Notes: generated by a model not told the origin, from the sequence alone. DNA of 64,000 nucleotides from Cacajao melanocephalus (GCA_963573385.1 CAUYLG010063037.1:1-64000); one strand, 5' to 3'. Positions 1-17,871 are shown, numbered from the stretch's first letter. Numbers and translations: made by a program.

Positions 1-160
1 TGGGCAGTAGAACAAGAATCCTGTTCTCTCTCCCTCTTTTTCTTCCTCTTTCTTTCTCTCATACATTCTTTTTCTTTCTTTCTTTCACTCTCACTTTCTT
101 TCCTCTCTTTTTCTTTCTTTCAAAAAATAAAAAAATAAAAAAGAAAAGAAAAGTAGAGCT
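1..160. repeat. Polypyrimidine tract followed by an A-rich run
   Basis: From about base 26 to 120 the + strand is almost pure C/T (TTTC and TCTC units), then turns into an A-rich stretch to about 155. It is a long strand-asymmetric purine/pyrimidine tract of the kind that grows from a decayed retroelement tail. No gene is visible here. Confidence 0.75.
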
Positions 161-303
161 GTTACCTGGTATTTCCATTGAAAACATGAGTAAAATATTT
201 GCTGATTTGAACGCATAGTTTTCTCTCTTTGTAAAAAAGTTCATGTATTCTCTGAGATGAACAGGGGGCATTTTCAGATATCTGTTTCTGATTATTATTA
301 TTT

Positions 304-396
304 TTGTTCATGCCAGGCTTTAAGGTCCTTGAGAACAGGATTCTAATTGTGTTTATGGTGTATACGCATCACCAAGCACATCTCAGGTACTCAGGA
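304..396 (+). mobile_element. L2-like 3' end fragment
   Basis: The pattern 'ggtccttgagaacaggattc' followed by 'atcaccaagcacatctcagg' resembles the 3' end of LINE-2 in the sense direction. It is strongly diverged and is cut by the Alu that starts at 410. Confidence 0.4.
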
Positions 397-409
397 AATA
401 GGAGATTAG

Positions 410-713
410 GGCCAGGTGTGGTGGCTCACACCTGTAATCCCACCACTTTGGGAGGCCAAGGCAGGCGGATCACGAGATTAGGAGATCAAGACCATCCTGG
501 CTAACACGGTGAAGCCCCATCTCTACTAAAAATACAAAAAATCAACCAGGTGTGGTGGCACCCACCTGTAGTCTCAGCGACTCGGGAGTTTAAGGCAGGA
601 ATCGTTTGAACCCAAGAGGCAGAGGTTGCAGTGAGCCGAGATTGTGCCACTGCACTCTAGCCTGGGTGACAGAGCAAGACTCCGTCTCAAAAAATAATAA
701 TAGTAATAAAAGA
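410..713 (+). mobile_element. Alu SINE, full length, sense
   Basis: Shows the Alu head, both monomers and the 'gcctgggtgacagagcaaga' end, with an A-rich AATAAT tail. Imperfect target-site duplications (12 of 14 bases) lie at 396-409 and 714-727, so this is an independent insertion into L2-like intron sequence. Confidence 0.93.
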
Positions 714-1393
714 AAATACGAGATTGGCAGAACCATGTGCATATTTGGACATCCTTCTAAAGTACATTTTATTAGTTATTTGTTAAAAATGCATGTTTGC
801 AAAATGTGTGCATATATCAATAAGCAGTGTTAACTGCCTTTTCCAAAAGTGGAAATGAGCACTGTGTCCAGAATGCCAGAATGAGAAGTCATGGGCAGAC
901 ACAGGAAAAGAAAAAGATAAGTGTGGGAGAGAAGAAGGTGCAACCAAAAGTAATGTGGTCTTAGAGGTCTATGTGGACATCAGATCCTTGTGCTTACAAC
1001 TATTTGGGGCCTGAAACAAAACTTTGCAAACTTAACATATTTTGCAAACAACAAATTTTCTGAGGTGAAAGGGACATTTTCAGATGTCACTGTTTCTGTT
1101 TATTGTGCAAAAAAAGGCAGACTTAACTAATTTGATTATAAAATTCATCTCTGATCATCCTTGACTGCTTCAGTACCTTATAGTCAGTGTCAATTGACTT
1201 TTAAAATTGCTTTTCAAATAGTAGTTCAATTTTTTAAAAACCTTGTATAATGATGTATCTGCATACTGTATCTGAAGGACCACCAATAAATTATAATTTC
1301 TGTAACATATGCATTCCAGCATAGTAAAGGGATCTGATTATTCAGTGCTACCTGGTTTTATTTTGTCATTAAAATTTTTTTTTGAGAACTTAC
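714..1393. other. Intronic sequence, nothing recognised
   Basis: AT-rich sequence with no recognisable repeat, RNA gene or exon; open frames are short and without known motifs. Confidence 0.6.
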
Positions 1394-1750
1394 TGTATTA
1401 GTCCATTTTCATGCTGCTGATAAAGACATACTCAAGCCTGGGCAATTTACAAAGGAAAGAAATTTAATTGGATTTACAGTTCCACGTGACTGGGAAAGCC
1501 TCACAGTCATGGCAGAAAGCATGGAGGAGCAAAGTCATGTCTTACATGGATGGCAGCAGGCAAAGAGCGAGCATGTGCAGGGAGACTCCTGTTTTTCAAA
1601 ACCATCAGATCTCATGAGACTTATTCGCTATCATGAGAACAGCATGGGAAAGACCGGCCCCTGTGATTCAGTTACCTCCCACCAGGTCCCTCCCACAACA
1701 CGTGGGAATTCAAGATGAGATTTGGATGGGGACACAGCCAAACCATATCA
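1394..1750 (-). mobile_element. Solo LTR of the MaLR (MST/THE1) group
   Basis: Read on the minus strand it begins with TGATATGGTTTGGCTGTGTC and ends in ...GACTAATACA, the termini of MST/THE1-type ERVL-MaLR LTRs. Its length of 357 bases fits. It is flanked by a perfect 5-base duplication CTTAC (1389-1393 and 1751-1755), the size expected for this class. No internal retroviral sequence is adjacent, so it is a solo LTR. The 69-codon open frame across it is not a gene. Confidence 0.9.
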
Positions 1751-1854
1751 CTTACAAACAGAAAACTTATGCTTAAATTGTTTTGTCAGCTTCTGGGGGT
1801 GAGCAGCATGAGTTAGAAAAAAGATTCAAAGATAAGGACTGTACTTATATCTAC

Positions 1855-1990
1855 CCATATGACCTTGGGGTACTTGGCCTCTTTGGGTAACTATCTGTAT
1901 GACATTGAACAAAGTACTTAGAATTTCCGGACATTTATTTCTACACCTGTAAAATGAGGTACCAGGTTAGATGACGGGTATTCTCAGTAT
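1855..1990 (+). mobile_element. MIR-like SINE relic
   Basis: The order 'gaccttggggtacttggcct' ... 'gtaaaatgaggtaccaggtt' follows the middle of the MIR consensus in the sense direction. Highly diverged. Confidence 0.45.
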
Positions 1991-2064
1991 TCTTTTATTC
2001 TGAAAAGAGTCTTAAATTTGGATCTAGCTTAGGAAGGTCTAAATATAATGTTAAGGCCCCTCTG

Positions 2065-2175
2065 CACTAGGCTATAAGTTTCTGGAACCAAGTTTTAATC
2101 TACTGTATATTCCCAGTGCTCTTGGGTGCCTTCCACGTAGGAGGTGCTTAACCGTTTCTTGAATGAATAAATAAA
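2065..2175 (+). mobile_element. L2 3' end relic
   Basis: Matches the L2 tail: 'gctataagtttctggaacca', a CCCAGTGCTC-like block, 'gtaggaggtgcttaa' and TTGAATGAATAAATAAA. Sense orientation, old. Confidence 0.6.
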
Positions 2176-2309
2176 GCGGCCCACTTGTCCAGAAAAGGAG
2201 AGAAAGAAGACACTTGTTTTCTGTCCACACCTCCAAGCAATTGGTGTAATTAAGAATAGACCATGACTGCTGCCCAATAAATACTTGACATTACATAAAT
2301 CCCTGTTGC

Positions 2310-2460
2310 TTGCATAATGAATGGAATTTCCTCCTTACAACAGTCCTATGAAATAACTGTTGTTAACCCCATATTGAAATGAGGAAACCAAAGCTTTGGA
2401 GGATGAAATAACTTGTAAGATTCTAAAGCCAGTATGCAAAATCAGGGCTTTCTGATAAGA
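2310..2460 (-). mobile_element. MIR SINE relic
   Basis: On the + strand it reads as antisense MIR: 'ttacaacagtcctatgaaat', 'gaaatgaggaaaccaaagct' and a later 'agccagtatgcaaaatcagg'. Old and diverged. Confidence 0.6.
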
Positions 2461-3659
2461 AAATTTTTCATTTAGATGAATTTAAACTCACCCTAAAGCA
2501 AAAATGACATACGGTTCGTCCCAGAGAACGGTTCTAATGTGGGGAGGCAGGGTAAGAGCAAGAGGGCCATAGATACCTGAAGTGGAAGATGACCACGTGC
2601 TGGAGGGGGACTGAGACTCAGAAGTCACGTTTGCCACCCCTCTAGAGTTGTACTTGATCCAATTATTGACATTATTTGACATATTTAGCCATTTTCTTTT
2701 CAAGAAGGTGTGATGTTCATATAAAAAAAAGAGTACTTATGGATGAAACAAATTTATTGATTGTAGAAGCATTGTCTAGGAGTTAGGGCACCTGGATAAG
2801 AGTTCTCATATCTAAAACCTAGGAGACTTTAAGTTACTCAGTAGACCTTTCTGCTCTGCTGAAAGTCTAAATCAGTGATTTTTCACAGGTTTATAAAAGG
2901 AATTTGAAAAACTGGTCAGGGCTGGGGGATGAAGAGGGGACTGGAGGGTCAGGAAAGGATTGCCCACCACCGAGAGAAGCATCCAGAAGTCCAGAGGACT
3001 TGGTGGTCTGTGCCAAGCCCAAGATTTCCCCACAGGAATGCCTGTGGTAGTATAATGGATGACTTTCTGTCACCACAGGTTCAGGTATTTCTGCTCTGTG
3101 GGTGGCTCACTGTTGAGCTATACTTACCAGATAGTTAGTATGTCAAGTTTTCTCTAAAGATTTATTTAAATAGAAAGATTCGTTGATTTAAAATCAGTAA
3201 TAGTTAACATTTAGTAGCACCTTCTATTGAAGCTATTGTTCTTTAGTATGTGTTTTTCTTTAGATCCACAGAAACTATAGAAATGTTCAAAAGGCTCCTG
3301 CTGCCTTTCAAAGAAAGGAGTAATATATACATATAAAGTAATGAAAAATCTGGAGTTCACAATTTATATACCATAAAAAACTATCTTCGTACATTCTTTC
3401 AAATTTTATTGCTTCACTTAATTGTAACGTGGACTTAATGTGCGTTCATTGAGATGAAAATCCGCGAGTGCCTATTTCAAATGAAACAAGTGTGCCATCT
3501 CCAAATTTCTTTTTCATAGGAAAGTGGTACAGAAAAATTAAAAGATGATTAAAAGACTCAGGGAGTCTTCATTGGACTCCCCGCTGTGGATAGTAAATGT
3601 CAGTAGTTTGCTAGGGGGTTAATGAATAAATGATATGCCCATGTCCACCTCACATTGCT
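2461..3659. other. Intronic sequence, nothing recognised
   Basis: No SINE, LTR or exon-like segment found. Two short overlapping open frames around 2890-3140 on opposite strands carry no recognisable motif and I treat them as chance. Confidence 0.6.
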
Positions 3660-3735
3660 GTAAAACACATACATGTATGTATGTGTACATATGTGGGAAT
3701 ATATGTTTATGCACGTGTGTGTGTGTGTATAGATA
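3660..3735. repeat. Degenerate TG/TA microsatellite
   Basis: Alternating purine-pyrimidine run with ACATAC, ATGTATGT and a short (GT)7-like stretch. Interrupted, so probably of low instability. Confidence 0.7.
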
Positions 3736-3985
3736 TACTGTATACCACTGTTTTTTTAAAAACATTTTTTAACTTTTAGTATCCTACTAACCTAGCAAAA
3801 TAAGAATAGTGAGATGCCTGGGTTCGGTACAAAGACCACTGTGGTTCTCTGCTTTGAATGTGATAATGCTCATCTGTAAGTATATTTAAAAAAGGCATAA
3901 CTGGAATTTGAATTTGGGATCTCAAAAAATGTTCTGAGAGGGGTTTTTTTCTTTTAATTCTTTATTCGGTATATGTTTGTTTCTT

Positions 3986-4284
3986 TTTTATTTTTTTGAA
4001 ACAAGGTCTCACTTTGTCAACCAGGCTGGAGTGTAGTGGTACGATCTCAGCTTGCTGCAGCTTCAACCTCCCGGGCTCAAACAGTCCTCCCACCTCAGCC
4101 CCCTAAGTATTAATAGCTGGTACTACCAGCCTGTGCCATCATGCCCGGCTAATTTTTGTATTTTTAGTAGAGACGGGGTTTTGCCATGTTCCCCAGGCTG
4201 GTCTCAAACTCTTGAGCTCAAGCAATTCACCTGCCTCAGCATCCCAAAGTGCTAAGATTACAGACATGAGCTACCAGGCCTGGT
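3986..4284 (-). mobile_element. Alu SINE, antisense, full length
   Basis: Reads poly-T, 'gaaacaaggtctcactttgt', 'ggctggagtgtagtgg', then 'gattacagacatgagctacc' and a GGCCTGG-like head at the right end. The divergence suggests an older (J-type) copy. Confidence 0.9.
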
Positions 4285-4439
4285 TCTGTTTGGTGTATGT
4301 TTCTTGTTAACTTCATTTGCCATGAAAGAGTGCTCACTTCTTTTTACTGGAATTCAGATCCCATGGGAGAACAAGTCATCTCTTAGGATGAGAAGATTTA
4401 GGTCTTATGGATTTCAAGCTCTTTACTAAAATCTTGCCA

Positions 4440-4575
4440 ACTATGTATGTATCTGTACAAACACATATGCCTATATATATACACACACATTTATGTATAT
4501 ATACACACATACACATGCATATATATGAACACATATATGTATATAAAACTACACACATGTATATAGGTATATATA
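4440..4575. repeat. Mixed (AC)n/(AT)n/(ATGT)n microsatellite
   Basis: About 135 bases of alternating A/T and C/A steps such as 'tatatatatacacacacatt'. It lies immediately beside the MER2 element. Open frames through it are low-complexity artefacts. Confidence 0.8.
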
Positions 4576-4912
4576 CAGTTGTCCTCAATATTCATGGATC
4601 TTGGTCCCAGGATATCCCTTGGATATCAAAATCCTTGGATGCTCAAATCCCTGATATAAAATGTTACAGTCTCTGATATAAAATGGTTATATTTGCGTAT
4701 AACCACTGTGCATCCTCTTGTATACTTCATATCATCTGCAGAGTACTTATAATACCTAGTACAATGTAGATGCTATGTAAATAGTTGTTATACTATGTTA
4801 TTTAGGGAATCATGACCAGGAAAAACGTCTGCTCATGTTCAGTACAAATATTTTCAATCGGTGGTTGATTGAATTCAGGAATGTGGAATCCACCAATACC
4901 AATGGCCAACCA
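4576..4912 (+). mobile_element. MER2 (Tigger-type, Tc1/mariner) non-autonomous DNA transposon
   Basis: Begins CAGTTGTCC and contains the MER2 internal series 'ccttggatgctcaaatccct', 'cttataatacctagtacaat', 'agttgttatactatgttatt' and 'catgttcagtacaaat'. It ends in the complementary terminal repeat (ggttgattgaattc ... ggccaacca). A TA dinucleotide flanks both ends, as expected for Tc1/mariner insertion. It has no transposase coding capacity. Confidence 0.85.
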
Positions 4913-5102
4913 TATGTGTTTGTGTGTTTCTTTTCATTCCTTACCTTTCCCTCACTTTCTGCTATTTCTTCTCAATAGAGGCTTCATATCATTTGTGGTC
5001 TGCTTTGGAATAATAACTGAATATACTATCCCAGTTTTCCTTCTTGTATCTTTTTCACATCATACTGATTTATTTATGGTTTGTTTTTTAAAATTTTGTT
5101 TC

Positions 5103-5391
5103 CGGCTGTGGCAGTGGCTCATGCCTGTAATCTCAGGACTTGGGGAGGCTAAGGTGGAAGTATCACTTGAGGCCAGGAGTTGGAGACCAGCCTGGCTAAC
5201 ATGACGAAACCCTGACTACTAAAAATACAAAAATTAGCTGAGAGTAATGGCCCATAGCTATAATCCCAGCTACTCAGATGTCGGAGATACAAGAGTCACT
5301 AGAACCTGGGAGGCGGAGGTTGCAGTGAGTGGAGATTGCATCATTGCACTCCAGCCTGGGTGACAGAGCGAGACTCTGACAAATAAATAAA

Positions 5392-5427
<36 letters not shown>

Positions 5428-5429
5428 AT
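5103..5429 (+). mobile_element. Alu SINE, sense, with (AAAT)n tail
   Basis: Head 'ggctgtggcagtggctcatg', both monomers, then an expanded AAAT tail of about 11 units (5383-5429). The tail is a candidate length-polymorphic tetranucleotide. Confidence 0.92.
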
Positions 5430-6800
<1,371 letters not shown>

Positions 6801-6812
6801 CACGACCCAGCT

Positions 6813-7149
6813 CTTAAAGCTTCTGCTTAGAAATGACATTTTAACTCACTTCTCATTGGCAGAAGCAATTCACATGCCCTTACTTGAGTTTAAGAGCATG
6901 GAGATACATAATCTTCCTATGGGATGGTGGTGGTGGTGATGGTGAACATCAGAGTATTTACCAAAAAGATATATAATCTGTTATGTACCTATTGCTATTT
7001 TTTTATCTAAAAAAAAATTATTCCAGTGTCACTCTATTGTCGCTTTTCATAAGGTCAAGGAATAAAAGACCATTTATGGCTATAGAGTGATGCCAATCAA
7101 ACCTTTTCGTCCTCCCCACCCACATGTTCTTCTCATCTCAACATTTACT
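6813..7149. other. Intronic sequence with a short TGG/TGA run
   Basis: Unique sequence. A short GGTGGTGGTGATGGTGA purine-rich run sits at 6925-6943. No gene or repeat family recognised. Confidence 0.5.
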
Positions 7150-7345
7150 TGGCAATTTGGTGAAATGGAAGGAGCATAGAATTACAGGTCACACTGACTG
7201 TGCTGGTCACTCTCAGAGTGACATTAGGCAAATAAGTTGACCTCTCTAAACCTGTTATCTCCATATAAAATCTTCATGATTCCCTCTTTATCAGGTTGTT
7301 GGAGGTATTAAATAAAACAGTCTATATAAAGCACTTAGCCGACTC
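7150..7345 (+). mobile_element. MIR SINE relic
   Basis: Sense MIR order: 'gacattaggcaaataagttg', 'acctctctaaacctgttatc', 'caggttgttggaggtattaa', then 'tataaagcacttagc'. Diverged. Confidence 0.7.
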
Positions 7346-7749
7346 CAGGAACCCTTCATCCCCACATCCCCTCCTATTTCCTCACAAGACTACTTAGCCA
7401 AAGTTCACGGACACTCACAAGGGAATGTATGGGTTGAATTCAGGGATCAATGAACTTGGGTGAAAAAATAATTACATTTTTATTTTCAACAGAATTGGCA
7501 TCCTTCATAATCTTATTTATGTTATGTGTTTAAAATCATTTTTCTTAGTAGAATCCTTAGGTTTCACCAGATTGCCAAAGGAGTCCACAGTTTAACAGTT
7601 GTTAAGAACAGAACTCCTGTGTCTAGTGACAGACTGTAGATGCTACCACAGTTATTCTGTTAAGCAAAGAAAATTGTTTCTTTAGGGAGTCAATGAGGTT
7701 TGATAGCAGATGAATTGTATTTTACATCCGCAAAAGTATTTTAATCCAA

Positions 7750-7960
7750 ATTTAGCCCCATTGCTTATTAGTCATAAGGCCATGGACAAATCAGTTAATA
7801 CATATGAATTTCCATTTTCTTGTTTGTAAAATAGGACTAATAACTATACTTGGTGAAGATTAAATGAGATATTTTAAAAATCAGAATATCTGAGACATAG
7901 TATGTTATGAATTATGCATTAAGCTGTACACTTAGTACCTACTGATAGCACCTATTGTCT
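7750..7960 (+). mobile_element. MIR SINE relic
   Basis: Sense MIR-like blocks: 'aggccatggacaaatcagtt', 'tgtttgtaaaataggactaa', 'gaagattaaatgagatattt'. Old and diverged. Confidence 0.55.
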
Positions 7961-7979
7961 ATGGCTTAAACATGCAGGG

Positions 7980-11495
<3,516 letters not shown>

Positions 11496-12777
11496 TTATA
11501 AAATCAGAATTCTCATTTCAAAATTTAAGAATGAAATCAGATGAATTTTGAATGATGTACTCATGGCTAACCCCAAATGCAAAGTTCCATTTTAATTTAT
11601 CAACATGAATAAATGACAAAATAGGATAATCCTTATGTTTCTCTGATTATCACAACTTAAATTGAGTGACTCTTAGGACTCTAAGTCTACTTATAAAAAA
11701 TTAATATTTGGCACTTATAATTGGTTAAAGGTTATCACCATGAAAGATTCTTTTACCTGGCATGGGTTTACAAAAGTGTGTATGCTTTTCCTTTTCTTTA
11801 GAATTCACATGCTTTTTTTTTTTTTATTTTAACTGTTTGAGCTGGGTATTATTGAAGCATGTTTAGGAATTTTTTGCTTTTATCTGTTTCTCCGTTTGCT
11901 CCCACCCTGATTATTTGCCCTGTTCTTTGGGACTGTGGGGAGAGAAATAAAACACAAAAAGCAGGGGTAGGGTGGGGTAGGGGGAAACTAGTATGTCACA
12001 TGGCAGTAAGAGCTATGGAGGGGAAAAAAAGCAGGAAGTCTGGATTGAGAATGCTGATGAAGATGAGAGGGTTGCTATTGTAAATGGAGTGGCCAGGAAG
12101 GTCTTAAGTACAGAGAGGTGCACTTTTGCAGAGACCTGAAATGGGTGAATGACTAAGCCCTGTAGAAACATAAGGCAAGTGCAGTCCAGACAGAGGAAAG
12201 GGCAAAGGCCCTGAGGCAAGAACAGGCTTGGCATGTCTAAGGAATAACAAAGAAGCTAGTGTCGCAGAAGAGAGCGAGTGTTGGGAAAAGCGTAGGGAAT
12301 GAAGTCAGAGAGGCCAGGGGTGGAGAAGTTGTGGCAGATTGTATTAGACTTGGAGTCCATTATAGGGAATGGCTTTTACCAAAGTAATTGAGATGGGGAC
12401 GACTGGAGGGTTTTGAGCAGAAGAGCCATGGGCCCGGTGGTTTCATTTTCCTGCTTGCCTCGTTTCTGCTACCGTTTTACCACTCCAGCCTCACATCTAC
12501 AAAGTATCTTTCATTTGTCCTCCATACTTAGTCACACAGCAATACTGCAATTCTTCCGTTAGATTATTTTATATCACTCCCCGTGTATCTCTGTTGTCAC
12601 CTTAGAGTTCACCTTCTAATCATGTCACTCCTAAATTATTAGAAAACTAGAAACAACTTTGTGATAGTTACAGTTTGGCAAATTGTGGTGTAAAGAAATA
12701 AACTTCTTAAAAAACTTCTAACAGAATAGGTTTCCTCATGAAGCCATCAGTTCCTTGTCACCGGAAATACTAAAATA
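11496..12777. other. Intronic sequence with an unassigned old repeat
   Basis: Bases about 12090-12440 ('agagacctgaaatgggtgaa', 'gcaaaggccctgaggcaaga', 'gttttgagcagaagagccat') follow a common old mammalian interspersed repeat whose family I cannot name. A related stretch occurs at 63340-63480. The rest is unique sequence. Confidence 0.5.
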
Positions 12778-13005
12778 GGACTACGCATGGTGGGTCACAC
12801 CTATGAGGAAGGGCCAAGGCTTAAGGCCAGGAGTTTGAGCCCGGCCTGGGCAACAAAGTGAAACCCTGTCTCTACAAAAAAAAAAATAAATAAAATAAGA
12901 AATAAAAAAATTAGCTGGGCTTAGTGGTGTGCATCTATAGCCCTAGCTACTTGGGAGGCTGAGGTGGGAGGCTGAAGCGAGAGGATTGCTTGAGCCCAGG
13001 AGAAG
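12778..13005 (+). mobile_element. Truncated old Alu, sense
   Basis: Begins 'ctacgcatggtgggtcacac', has the central A-rich linker (about 12877-12910), and stops at 'gcttgagcccagg' inside the right monomer. The right end is lost. Confidence 0.8.
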
Positions 13006-13157
13006 TTGAATGACTTTTTCTAGTGAGCTTGCACTACTTGGCCTCAGGGTCTTTGCAACTAGAGTTCTCTGAAATCATGCTGTGGTATCCTGATCTTCTT
13101 GACAGTCATAGTCATCTCTCCCCATGCTGCGTATCCTGGAATACTGGCATATTCCAT

Positions 13158-13868
<711 letters not shown>

Positions 13869-14412
13869 TAGAAAAACCTAAGCTCCTTGCTTGGTCTATT
13901 TAAGGCCCTCTCCAGTCCATGAGTTCAACCTCATCTCTGCTGCTCTCTGTATTAGATGGGCTTGCCTGCTGCTGTCCAATGAATATCCTCTACTTACCTC
14001 CAAATCTTAATCTATTTAAATGTTCAAAAATAAAAAAGGCTGTTAAAAAGTTCATAATCTCAGCATCTGCATTTCCTGTACCCTGCCTGTCCTCTTTTCT
14101 TCCTTCTCATTGTTTTTCCTGTTTCTCCAAAAATCAACTTGTGCTCCTCATTCACTCATTCATTCATACAGCAAAGACTTGAGGGCCTACCAGGCACTGA
14201 TTTACACAATAGAAATACAATAATGAAAAAAACAGACAAAAATTCCAACCCTCATGTTTTTTTGCACTTACCAACTTTTGAAGGAATAAATGTGCTCTAC
14301 CACATTCTTTTAAATTTCTACTTAGTATTGTACTACATTAATGGACATTTAGATTGCTTCTAATTATTTGGTGTTACCAAACCATGTAAAATATGCCATT
14401 TAAAACAAACAT

Positions 14413-14531
14413 GTTGGACGAATGTGCCGTGGCTCATGCCTATAATCCCAGCACTTTGGGAAGCTGAGGTGGGAGGATTGCTTGAGGCCAGGAGTTGGAA
14501 ACTAGCCTGCTGACATAGGAAAACCCCATAA
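14413..14531 (+). mobile_element. Alu fragment, left monomer only
   Basis: 'ggctcatgcctataatccca' through 'actagcctgctgacatagga', then Alu homology stops. 3'-truncated copy inside the old L1 relic. Confidence 0.75.
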
Positions 14532-15017
14532 TTTTTTTAGATACCATATTTTTCTAAGTGATTGTACCAATTTAGGTCCGATTCAGTATAATATTCAGGG
14601 AAAATTTCCCTGTGAGTGGCCACCTTCAAGGGTCAGGCTGTTCAAGTGAATGTGTAAGGAAAAGGAAATGGTGGAAACCGTGGCAAGCTGAGGAGCGTGG
14701 CTCCAAAGACTTGCCAATTCAATTTAGTTTTAGAAATGCTGTTTGCCAAAGAGTATGTCTGTGGGCTTTATTAGGGTCTTGGGGGATCAATGTGAGACCC
14801 CTACTTCTACCTTCACCAAAACTGTATCTTCTTGATATTTTTCATTTGTGCCAAGTTAAGGAACTAAAAATGTTATTTCATTGTAATTATAACACTCCTT
14901 TCTAAATTATTAGTGAGGCTGAGCATCATTTTATGTAGTTTTTGACCATCTGTATTTCTTCTGGAATTCTCTCTTTATACCCTTTCCCATGTTGCTACTG
15001 TTTCTTTATCTTATTAA

Positions 15018-15435
<418 letters not shown>

Positions 15436-15818
15436 TAATTTAGTATTAAACTTTTTGGTTTATTTTAACTACTCAAATTTATCCTTTGTTTTCTTTGTAG
15501 CTTCCTGAGTTCCTATTTTATTTTGCAAACTTTCTTACCCCGAGGCCATAAGAATGTTTTCCTGTAGTGTTGCTTTTCACAGTTAGATGGTTGATCCATT
15601 TAAATATATTCTTATCCATGGTGTAAGGTAGGGATCTAACATTTTTTTCTCATAATTGATAGCCAATTGCCTCAATATCATTTGTAAGAATAATCCATCT
15701 TTTCCCTAATGATTTGAATGATTATCTTTATCATAAATAATTATTCAATTGCATTTGAATTTCTCTCTGGATTCCATTTCACTAATCTGTTAGTCTGTTC
15801 TTGTGATATTATCATACT

Positions 15819-15952
15819 TTTTTTTCTTCTTCTTCAAGACAGGGTCTCATTATGTTCCCCAGGATGGTCTCAAACTCCTGGGCTGAGGCAATCCTCCTGC
15901 CTCAGCCTCCCAAAGTTCTGGGATTACAGACATGAGCCTCCACACCCAGCCA
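15819..15952 (-). mobile_element. Half Alu (single monomer), antisense
   Basis: Poly-T with TTCTTC, then 'gacagggtctcattatgttc' to 'gagcctccacacccagcc'. One monomer only. The flanks carry ATCATACTTTTT and CATACTATACTTTTT, a likely duplication. Confidence 0.8.
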
Positions 15953-15989
15953 TACTATACTTTTTAAAATTGCAGTAGCATAGCTTTAT

Positions 15990-16040
15990 AGTAACTTTTA
16001 AAATCTAGAATGGCTAGTAAGTTTTAAAATTTAGAATGGC
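15990..16040. repeat. 26-base tandem duplication
   Basis: Two adjacent units starting AGTAACTTTTAAAATCTAG (15990-16015) and AGTAAGTTTTAAAATTTAG (16016-16040+) differ at only about two to three positions. Confidence 0.8.
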
Positions 16041-16244
16041 AGTCCTCTTTTTTTTTCAAAGTTTTTTTTTTGTAATTTTCAAAATTACTGTTCCCATATA
16101 AACATGAAAATGTTTTTCAATTTTAAAAACAAATTTTAGGATTCAAATAAAATGACTTTAAATGGATGACTCCTGCCTATCATTTTAATATTTTTAGAAA
16201 GACCCTGAATTTGCACATGTTGTGTTTGGGATATTTATTAGTTT

Positions 16245-16500
16245 TCTATTGATATGCAAAGAGCCCAGGCTTTAGAACCAGAGTCCTGGGCTTGAATCCA
16301 GCTTTGCAGTTAACTAGCTGTGTGAACTTGAGCAAGTTACTTAGCCTGTCAGCCTAACTGCCTTCTGTACAGAAGAGATAATAAAGCTTACCTCAGAGAG
16401 CTGTTGTGAGTTTTATATTATTTTATTTATTAATCTGTTGAGTTGTTCTTGCAAAAATATTTTATATAGTGTTCAGCATACAGTAATTAATTGTCTCAAA
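16245..16500 (+). mobile_element. MIR SINE relic, fairly complete
   Basis: Sense MIR from the tRNA-like head through 'tcctgggcttgaatccagct', 'actagctgtgtgaacttgag', 'caagttacttagcctgtcag' and 'gagctgttgtgagttt', to a tail around 'gttcagcatacagtaatt'. One of the best-preserved MIRs here. Confidence 0.8.
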
Positions 16501-17039
16501 GTAATTTAGTAAATAGTAGCCGTAATCACTATTAAGCAGTTTTTAAAAGAGTGTTTTTGAAGGATTTTCAGATGAAGTGACATATCTGGCATTTATTTCA
16601 AAGTCTGAAAGAGGAATGAAGGGCATAGCTAAAACAAGGTTAGCCATGGTTAACAACTTTTAAAGCTGGGTGATGGGTCCCCAGCGATTTTAATGCGATA
16701 TTTTCTACTTTTGTATGTTTGAAAATTCCCAAAATTTTAAAAAAGCAATCCTCCTGCCTTAGCCTCCTTTAAAAGCTGTTAAAAATGACAAAGTGTAAAT
16801 ATTTATTATTTCTAAGTGGAAGATTATGTAAATGTTATTCTCTATACTTTTCTGTATTTTTTTAACCTCTCAAAAAAAAGAGCAGTAAGGAAGCTAGTGA
16901 GAGAGAAAGAAGGGTCCATCGTTCTTTTTATCTCCCTTGTCTGTGTGGTGAAACACAGTTAATTCTTCTCCTATTTTGACATGAACTTAAATGCAGAACA
17001 CTTGAAGAGATTTCAGGTTATTATAAGGAATGGTTTTTG
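16501..17039. other. Intronic sequence with a tiny Alu scrap
   Basis: Unique AT-rich sequence. Bases 16745-16770 ('caatcctcctgccttagcct') are an isolated Alu-like scrap of about 25 bases with no neighbouring Alu. Confidence 0.5.
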
Positions 17040-17345
17040 GTTTTTCTTTTTTTTTTTGAGACAGGGCTCACTCTGTCACTCAGGGTGGAGTGCAGTGCTG
17101 CAAACACAGCCTACTGCAGCCTCAACTTCCTGGGCTCAAGTAATCCTCCTGCCTCAGCCTTCCAAGTAGCTTAGAATCACAGGCACACACCACCTTACCT
17201 GGCTCATTTTTTCTTTTAAAATTTTCATAGAGATGAGGTCTCCCTATGTTGCCCAGGCTGGTCTTGAGCTCCTGGGCTGAAGCGATCCTCCCGCCAGGGC
17301 CTCCTAAAGTGTTGGGATTACAGGTGCGAGTTACCAGACCCAGCT
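17040..17345 (-). mobile_element. Alu SINE, antisense
   Basis: Poly-T then 'gagacagggctcactctgtc' to 'gagttaccagacccagct'. Head-to-head with the sense Alu at 17361, 15 bases apart. Confidence 0.9.
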
Positions 17346-17360
17346 AAACTGCTTATCTGG

Positions 17361-17661
17361 CTGGGTGCGGTGGCTCACAGCTGTTATCCTAGCACTTTGG
17401 AAGACTGAGGTGGAAGGATTACTTCAGCCTAGGAGTTCCAGACGTGCCTGGGCAACATGGGGAGACCCCTGTCTCTACAAAAAAATAATTTTTAAAAAGA
17501 GCAGCCAGGTATGGTGGTATGTGCCTGTAGTCCTAGCTATGCAGGAGACTGAGGCAAGAGGATCGTTTGAGCCCAGGAGTTTGAGATTACAGTGAGCCAT
17601 GGTCATGCCACTGTACTCCAGCCTGGACTACAGAGTGAGACCCTGTTTCTAAAAATAAAAA
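17361..17661 (+). mobile_element. Alu SINE, sense
   Basis: 'ggctgggtgcggtggctcac' through 'gagtgagaccctgtttcta' and an A-rich tail. Older copy. Forms an inverted pair with the preceding Alu. Confidence 0.9.
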
Positions 17662-17871
17662 CTGTTCATCAGCTGGCATGGTAGTTCATCATTTAACTAT
17701 CCTGTGAGATAGTTATCACTAATCCCTGTAGGGGGCTACATAGAGACTAACTGACCTCTGGGGTCACTTTCAACTTTGATTTTATAAACCCACTTTTTAG
17801 TTTATATGGTTCCTTCCCTTTTGAAACTAAGAATGAGAGCGATGCCCTATAACCTTTATAAATTAATGGCG

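Noticed and set aside
4376..4676. Cys/Tyr/Ile-rich open frames on both strands
   Set aside because: Produced by the (AC)n/(AT)n microsatellite; low complexity.
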